A stretch of 10,147 nt of DNA from Planctomycetota bacterium. GTDB lineage: Bacteria; Planctomycetota; Planctomycetia; Pirellulales; Lacipirellulaceae. The translations under genes were made by a program, and so were the position numbers. Under the pieces are notes generated by a model. It was not told where the DNA came from. It ran no database searches and was given only the letters and a program-made list of their open reading frames with translations. Every line of letters begins with the position of its first letter. Positions within the stretch are counted from its first letter, which is position 1. The stretch spans positions 1 to 10,147 of the forward strand of contig JAKEGR010000386.1 in NCBI GenBank assembly GCA_022615465.1, in the 5' to 3' direction. Below are positions 6,722 to 10,147 of this stretch, in pieces.

Positions 6722-7897
6722 TCAACTTGCATTGCCACTGGACGAATCCGTGGGACCATATGCGATATGCATGATTTCTTTCGCAAAGAACGCCCGAGGA
6801 TATACGCCCGGTGATTCCTGTAGAATATTTGCGCTGACAAGTCGTTCGACATCGACTTGCGCAGTGTGATATGCGATATCAAACCGCTTGCAGACTGACG
6901 GTATGGTGACCACTGGCGTTCGGAACAGCCCCTCAATCAACGCATGGGTACGCGAACTCGGCCCATCAACGCGACTATGAAATTCCGCACGCATCGCATT
7001 GAACTGATGACACCGTCGAATGGAATCGTTCGCTTGGGCAATTGTTCCGCGAAGACAGAACTCGATCCAATTACCCCATGCTCCTCGCGAACTGATGTCA
7101 AATAGATACTGTACGTATTCCTCCCTGAATAGCTCATAGTAAGCGCTCATGTAAAGCCACGGCATGGAATGCCCAAGCCATTTCGATGTCATCAGAGCGA
7201 GAAGCACACGACCAACCCGACCATTTCCATCCTTAAAGGGGTGGATTGCCTCAAACTGATAATGAATGAGATAACACCGTACCAGTGGATCAAACCTGCC
7301 GTCCTCCTGATTGACATATTTCTCCAGGTTGCCCAATAACTGCTCCACTTCGCCGGGTGGCGGCGGTACAAACCGCCCATTCGATCCAATTTGCACTTGG
7401 CATTGCCGGAATTCACCGCGAGAGCTGTCGCGTCCTCGCACTCCTGCCATGAGAACGCCATGCAGTTCTCGAATGAGTCGCTTGCAGATCGGCAGCGTCT
7501 TTAGTAGCTCTAATCCGTGAAGCAAGGCACGGCCGTAGTTAAATACCTCGTTCCAGTCTGCAACTTGGTCGCTGGCCGACTTGGGTTCACCAGGATCTAA
7601 TTCGTAGAGCAACAATTGCTCTGGGGTCACGTAGGTTCCTTCAATGCTTGATGACGAGATCGCTTCACGAGTCTGGAGCGGTCGCAGCAATAAATGTGGA
7701 TCGGGCAGTGTTTGCCCGATGCCATTGAGGGTACCCAGGGCTTCCTTGGCAGACGCCAGAAGTGGCCAGAACTCAGGAGGAAAATCCCATTTTGGCGGCA
7801 GGTCGCGAGGGATGAATGCCCAGTCTTTCCCTTTCAGAGGCAGTTCGATCGGAACTAACCTTCCTGGAAATCCCGACGTAAACCTTTTGCTATCCAT
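6722..7897 (-). CDS. Class II Fic-domain protein (putative AMP transferase) with C-terminal winged helix
   Basis: Fic proteins usually transfer AMP from ATP to hydroxyl groups of target proteins. The active-site loop is complete: HPFKDGNGRVGR at 219-230, with catalytic H219, the D223 acid, and R227/R230. The inhibitory motif [S/T]xxxE[G/N] occurs before it (SSSIEG, S82-E86-G87), which makes it a class II protein whose own N-terminal helix blocks ATP. A flap with GRFVPPPPGEVEQLLGNLEKY (about 174-194) precedes the core. A winged-helix-like region at about 315-378 (VVTIPSVCKRFDIAYHTAQVDVERL) may bind DNA. At 391 aa it has the normal length for Fic_N-Fic-wHTH proteins. ATG at 7897 has no Shine-Dalgarno, and a 32-codon ORF ends 4 nt before it. 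The stop lies 29 nt before the ATG of the ATPase gene or overlaps a TTG start. The gene looks more AT-rich than its neighbours, consistent with horizontal acquisition. Its target is unknown. Confidence 0.93.
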   Translation of the reverse strand: MDSKRFTSGFPGRLVPIELPLKGKDWAFIPRDLPPKWDFPPEFWPLLASAKEALGTLNGIGQTLPDPHLLLRPLQTREAISSSSIEGTYVTPEQLLLYELDPGEPKSASDQVADWNEVFNYGRALLHGLELLKTLPICKRLIRELHGVLMAGVRGRDSSRGEFRQCQVQIGSNGRFVPPPPGEVEQLLGNLEKYVNQEDGRFDPLVRCYLIHYQFEAIHPFKDGNGRVGRVLLALMTSKWLGHSMPWLYMSAYYELFREEYVQYLFDISSRGAWGNWIEFCLRGTIAQANDSIRRCHQFNAMRAEFHSRVDGPSSRTHALIEGLFRTPVVTIPSVCKRFDIAYHTAQVDVERLVSANILQESPGVYPRAFFAKEIMHIAYGPTDSSSGNAS

Positions 7898-7901
7898 AAT
7901 T

Positions 7902-8000
7902 TCAGGAAAAGGCTGCGTAAACCTTCGTCCGACCCGTTAGCAGTGCCGATCGAGGAGCCAAGAAACAGCGGTTTTCCAGGCAATTCTTCATTGCCTGCAT
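7902..8000 (-). other. Possible 32-codon leader ORF upstream of the Fic gene
   Basis: An open frame starts ATG at 8000 (second ATG nine nt later), encodes MQAMKNCLENRCFLAPRS and on, and stops with TGA at 7904-7902, only 4 nt before the Fic ATG. The Fic gene lacks an obvious ribosome site, so terminating ribosomes could re-initiate there. The leader ORF has no clear ribosome site either, and a 7-bp hairpin covers its start. Its peptide resembles nothing I know. It may be chance. Confidence 0.25.
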
Positions 8001-8054
8001 CGCTGGCACAACGAACTGGACGAATGCTTACGAGGCTGCAAACTGTTGTTGGAA

Positions 8055-8104
8055 CATTGCAATTATACGCATGTTTTTGCAAACTTCAACCCCTGCATTG
8101 CAAT
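8055..8104 (-). promoter_or_regulatory. Sigma-70-type promoter with three phased TTGCAA palindromes, upstream of the Fic gene
   Basis: On the minus strand TTGAAG (8089-8084), a 16-nt spacer and a perfect TATAAT (8067-8062) form a promoter aimed at the Fic gene, leaving about 155 nt of leader. Three copies of the palindrome TTGCAA sit at 8057-8062, 8077-8082 and 8098-8103, 20 and 21 bp apart, that is on one face of the helix. Two belong to identical CATTGCAAT 9-mers (8055-8063, 8096-8104). One copy touches the -10, one is in the spacer and one lies just upstream of the -35. This is the layout expected of an operator for a repressor. The regulator is unknown; the Fic winged helix is a candidate. 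Confidence 0.5.
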
Positions 8105-8126
8105 CACCCAAAAACCGCATGGACAA

Positions 8127-8163
8127 GAAAACCACCCGCGGGCAAGCCAATGCCGGCGGGTGG
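8127..8163 (-). terminator. Intrinsic terminator of tRNA-His
   Basis: On the minus strand a 13-bp stem with one G-G mismatch (arms 8163-8151 and 8144-8132, loop of 6) is followed immediately by TTTTCTTG. It begins 7 nt after the end of tRNA-His. The strength and position fit a tRNA transcript terminator, and it separates the tRNA from the Fic promoter. Confidence 0.85.
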
Positions 8164-8170
8164 CGCGGAG

Positions 8171-8362
<192 letters not shown>

Positions 8363-8388
8363 TAAGCCAACCCTGGCAGATTTCTCTC

Positions 8389-8413
8389 AAAAAACGGAGT
8401 CAACGCCGATCCG
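8389..8413 (-). terminator. Probable terminator after the metallopeptidase gene
   Basis: On the minus strand CGGATC pairs with GACTCCG, allowing one bulged C (about 6 bp, loop GGCGTT), and is followed directly by six T. It lies 33 nt after the stop of the metallopeptidase gene. The stem is weak but the T-run is good. Confidence 0.42.
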
Positions 8414-8445
8414 CGAACCCCTCCTAAGTTACCGCTGGCGGTCGA

Positions 8446-9852
8446 CTACGGCAAGCTCTCCAGGTACCGACGATACGCGACGTCTAGCTCCGACAGGCTG
8501 ATGTCAGTGGCGGTGGAAAGCGAATCCGTATCGTCGCGGCCGGCGTAAACGGCCTCCAAGTACCGCACCAACGGCTCGCGGTAGCGTCCCTGGTCGGCAT
8601 CCATGAGGAATGCCGCCAGGCCGGTCGATTGGCTGTACAGCCTGGCAATCTCCGGTTGCCGCTGGACATCGCTCTTGCCGAGCCGCGTGAGTTCAGCCAG
8701 TGGCACGTAGAAACCGTCCTCGAGCAGCCGACGACGCGCCGCGGGAAGCCGGCCGGCGGTCGCCTCGCCAATCGTGTAATACAGACCCGTGTTCGGGTCA
8801 CCCTGTTCGGTGAGCGTTTCAAAGTACGTGGCCACGCCCTCGATGACCCAGAAGTTGGCCAATTCGCCGACGTGCCTGGCCGGTGGACGCGATTCCTGAA
8901 ATAGCTGATGCACGGCCTCATGAGATAGCGTACCGTCATCCTGATCCTTGCCGGCGAAGAAATGGGCCTCTCGTTCCCTGTCAAAATAGATGCCCAGGGT
9001 CTCGGCGATTCGCGGCTGGCGACCTACGAGGGCGGCCGCATACTCGTTGCGGTTGCGATGATAGTACACCCGGAACGGCCGGATTTGCTTCCGTGGCAGT
9101 CGTTCGCCGGCAAACTGCCGCTCAACTTCGCGTTCCCCAAGATAGAAGCCGGCAAAGAGTTGCCGCCAGACCTGATGCAGCCGCTCCAATCGCGCGGCCA
9201 ATTCGGCGGCCGCCTCCAGGCTATGATTGGTCGTCACCAGAAAATGGTCGGTGCGTACTTGCCAGCCGCTTCTCATGTCGCCGTGTCGCGTTGCATCGGC
9301 TTCCGCGGAAAGCCAACGACCGCCGACCAACCGTTCACCCGCCTCGTAACGCGGAACATCCGTGACGGCGAGCCAACCAAACTTCGGATGCCACGTGCTG
9401 CCGGCATCATGCATCCGCGCGCCATAGCTCGTCAGCCACTGGCCGTCTCGCCGCTCATACCCGAGCACGCGGCGCGCGTCGACATGATCCGGGTTTTCTC
9501 GAACCGCTTCGGTTGCCCATTGAAAGGCCAGCGACAATTGACCGGCCTCAGCAGCCTGCCTGGCCAGTTCAAACAGTGCTTCGGCGTATTTCTTACGCGG
9601 CTCTTGAAAACGCTCCTCCGCGGTCGCCGCCTCCGTATATTGATCAGGCGCAATGAATAGCAGCGACCCTGTCGCGGGTCGCCCGGGCCGCCAGGCTGTC
9701 ACTTTCGCCGCAAACTCCGAGCTAAGCCGCTCATATTCTCCACGCAGTTCCGAAGCCGCTGATGGCTTGGCGCGGAGCGGCTGGGACAACGAGCCGACCA
9801 CGGCCAATATTGCAGCACAGAATCGCAAATTGTGAAGAAACGGCGTCACCAA
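8446..9852 (-). CDS. Secreted DUF1570-like zinc metallopeptidase (HExxH)
   Basis: This is a putative exported gluzincin-type peptidase. The 468-aa product begins with a signal peptide: LHNLR, hydrophobic FCAAILAVVG at 11-20, and a likely cleavage after LRA near 28. A TPR-like helical pair follows (about 85-130, with AEAGQLSLAFQWATEAVRENPDHVDARRVLG). The catalytic part has the zinc motif HEAVH (H311, E312, H315). About 23 residues after the second histidine, WVIEGVATYFE supplies the probable third ligand E338. This layout matches DUF1570/peptidase-MA-like proteins, common in planctomycetes. Substrate unknown. Start: TTG at 9852 or GTG at 9849; no upstream ATG was seen, and the signal peptide fits either. 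Transcription probably begins about 40 nt upstream at an extended -10, and the gene looks monocistronic with its own terminator. Confidence 0.88.
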   Translation of the reverse strand: MVTPFLHNLRFCAAILAVVGSLSQPLRAKPSAASELRGEYERLSSEFAAKVTAWRPGRPATGSLLFIAPDQYTEAATAEERFQEPRKKYAEALFELARQAAEAGQLSLAFQWATEAVRENPDHVDARRVLGYERRDGQWLTSYGARMHDAGSTWHPKFGWLAVTDVPRYEAGERLVGGRWLSAEADATRHGDMRSGWQVRTDHFLVTTNHSLEAAAELAARLERLHQVWRQLFAGFYLGEREVERQFAGERLPRKQIRPFRVYYHRNRNEYAAALVGRQPRIAETLGIYFDREREAHFFAGKDQDDGTLSHEAVHQLFQESRPPARHVGELANFWVIEGVATYFETLTEQGDPNTGLYYTIGEATAGRLPAARRRLLEDGFYVPLAELTRLGKSDVQRQPEIARLYSQSTGLAAFLMDADQGRYREPLVRYLEAVYAGRDDTDSLSTATDISLSELDVAYRRYLESLP

Positions 9853-9899
9853 GAGATGCCCACAGTCGAAGGTTCCGGAACTCGACCGAGAATATCTCT

Positions 9900-9908
9900 A
9901 GTGTACCA
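9900..9908 (-). promoter_or_regulatory. Possible extended -10 promoter of the metallopeptidase gene
   Basis: On the minus strand TGGTACACT fits the extended -10 form TGnTAnnnT and would start a transcript about 40 nt before the TTG. No -35 match stands at 16-18 nt, so the call rests on the -10 alone. The rest of the gap (9853-10024) shows nothing firm. Confidence 0.25.
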
Positions 9909-10024
9909 CGCCGCCCGCGCGGTCTGGCCCATTTTTCGGCCAACGGATGCTGACTTCACCGGTGGGGGTCCGGATGGTTTCCTATTGCCGCGACGGCACG
10001 ATGTGGTTTCATTCCCGGTCGTTC

Positions 10025-10147
10025 TCACGGAACTCGACCATCCACGGACGGATCCGCGTTGCCAGCCGTGTGACTCGACTCCTCTTCAATCACCACCGTC
10101 AGGTCGCCGCGGTTGTCGTCCAGCCGTCCCCCGGAGTCGTTCACACG
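10025..10147 (-). CDS. C-terminal end of an unidentified protein running in from the right edge
   Basis: The frame is open from the right edge to TGA at 10027-10025, giving 40 residues: RVNDSGGRLDDNRGDLTVVI, then a short acidic/polar tail. The third codon position is mostly G or C, as expected for coding sequence here. The pattern RVND-x(7)-DN-x-GDLTVVI resembles the last two strands of LecA-like or galactose-binding jelly-roll domains (typically VND...DNSG.F.V.V), where Asp and Asn residues bind calcium and sugar. This is suggestive only, because the rest of the protein is outside the window. Confidence 0.55.
   Translation of the reverse strand, partial: RVNDSGGRLDDNRGDLTVVIEEESSHTAGNADPSVDGRVP

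Noticed and set aside
4833..6869. 678-codon open frame on the plus strand
   Set aside because: It lies antisense over the HerA-like ATPase, whose motifs are unmistakable. Its translation is Arg/His-rich and domain-free, as expected for the opposite strand of a GC-rich gene.
7855..8082. 75-codon minus-strand frame from TTG 8082 across the Fic start
   Set aside because: It begins inside the promoter spacer, overlaps fic out of frame and has no recognisable domain.
9846..10028. 60-codon minus-strand frame, and a second open stretch reading RTPTGEVSIRWPKNG, in the gap before the metallopeptidase
   Set aside because: The first has no ribosome site and a composition typical of non-coding DNA. The second looks protein-like over about 27 codons but lies between stops without a start, so it is noted only as a possible remnant.

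Overview
The window looks like a piece of a planctomycete chromosome, most likely Pirellulales. This rests on GC-rich coding sequence, two small membrane-anchored proteins of a type I associate with planctomycetes, a DUF1570-like metallopeptidase, frequent non-ATG starts and a short hairpin of a kind I remember as dispersed in these genomes. The taxon is an inference. Every gene I accept lies on the minus strand, so transcription runs from the right end to the left.

Right part (10147 to 8171): the C-terminal tail of an unidentified protein enters from the right edge. Next come a secreted DUF1570-like HExxH metallopeptidase (9852-8446), a probable terminator, a doubtful one-TM small ORF, and tRNA-His(GUG) (8245-8171) with a strong terminator of its own.

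Middle (8119 to 4200): a leader region carries a good sigma-70-type promoter crossed by three TTGCAA palindromes at 20-21 bp steps. It precedes a class II Fic protein (7897-6722). The Fic gene abuts a large HerA/FtsK-like P-loop ATPase with a long coiled-coil C-terminal region (6692-4200). Depending on the start used, the two genes overlap as TTGA or are 29 nt apart, so they are probably co-transcribed. The Fic gene looks more AT-rich than its neighbours and may be a later arrival. This pair is the best candidate for an undescribed functional unit.

Left part (4163 to 1): a 163-aa membrane-anchored protein with a proline-rich tail is followed by a likely terminator or attenuator. Then come a 185-aa membrane-anchored unknown, thiS (overlapping it as ATGA), thiG, a perfect hairpin repeat, and a DinG/XPD-family helicase that runs off the left edge. 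ThiS and ThiG together make the thiazole half of thiamine. The helicase has lost one of the four canonical Fe-S cysteines. No TPP riboswitch, CRISPR array, insertion sequence or plus-strand gene was found.
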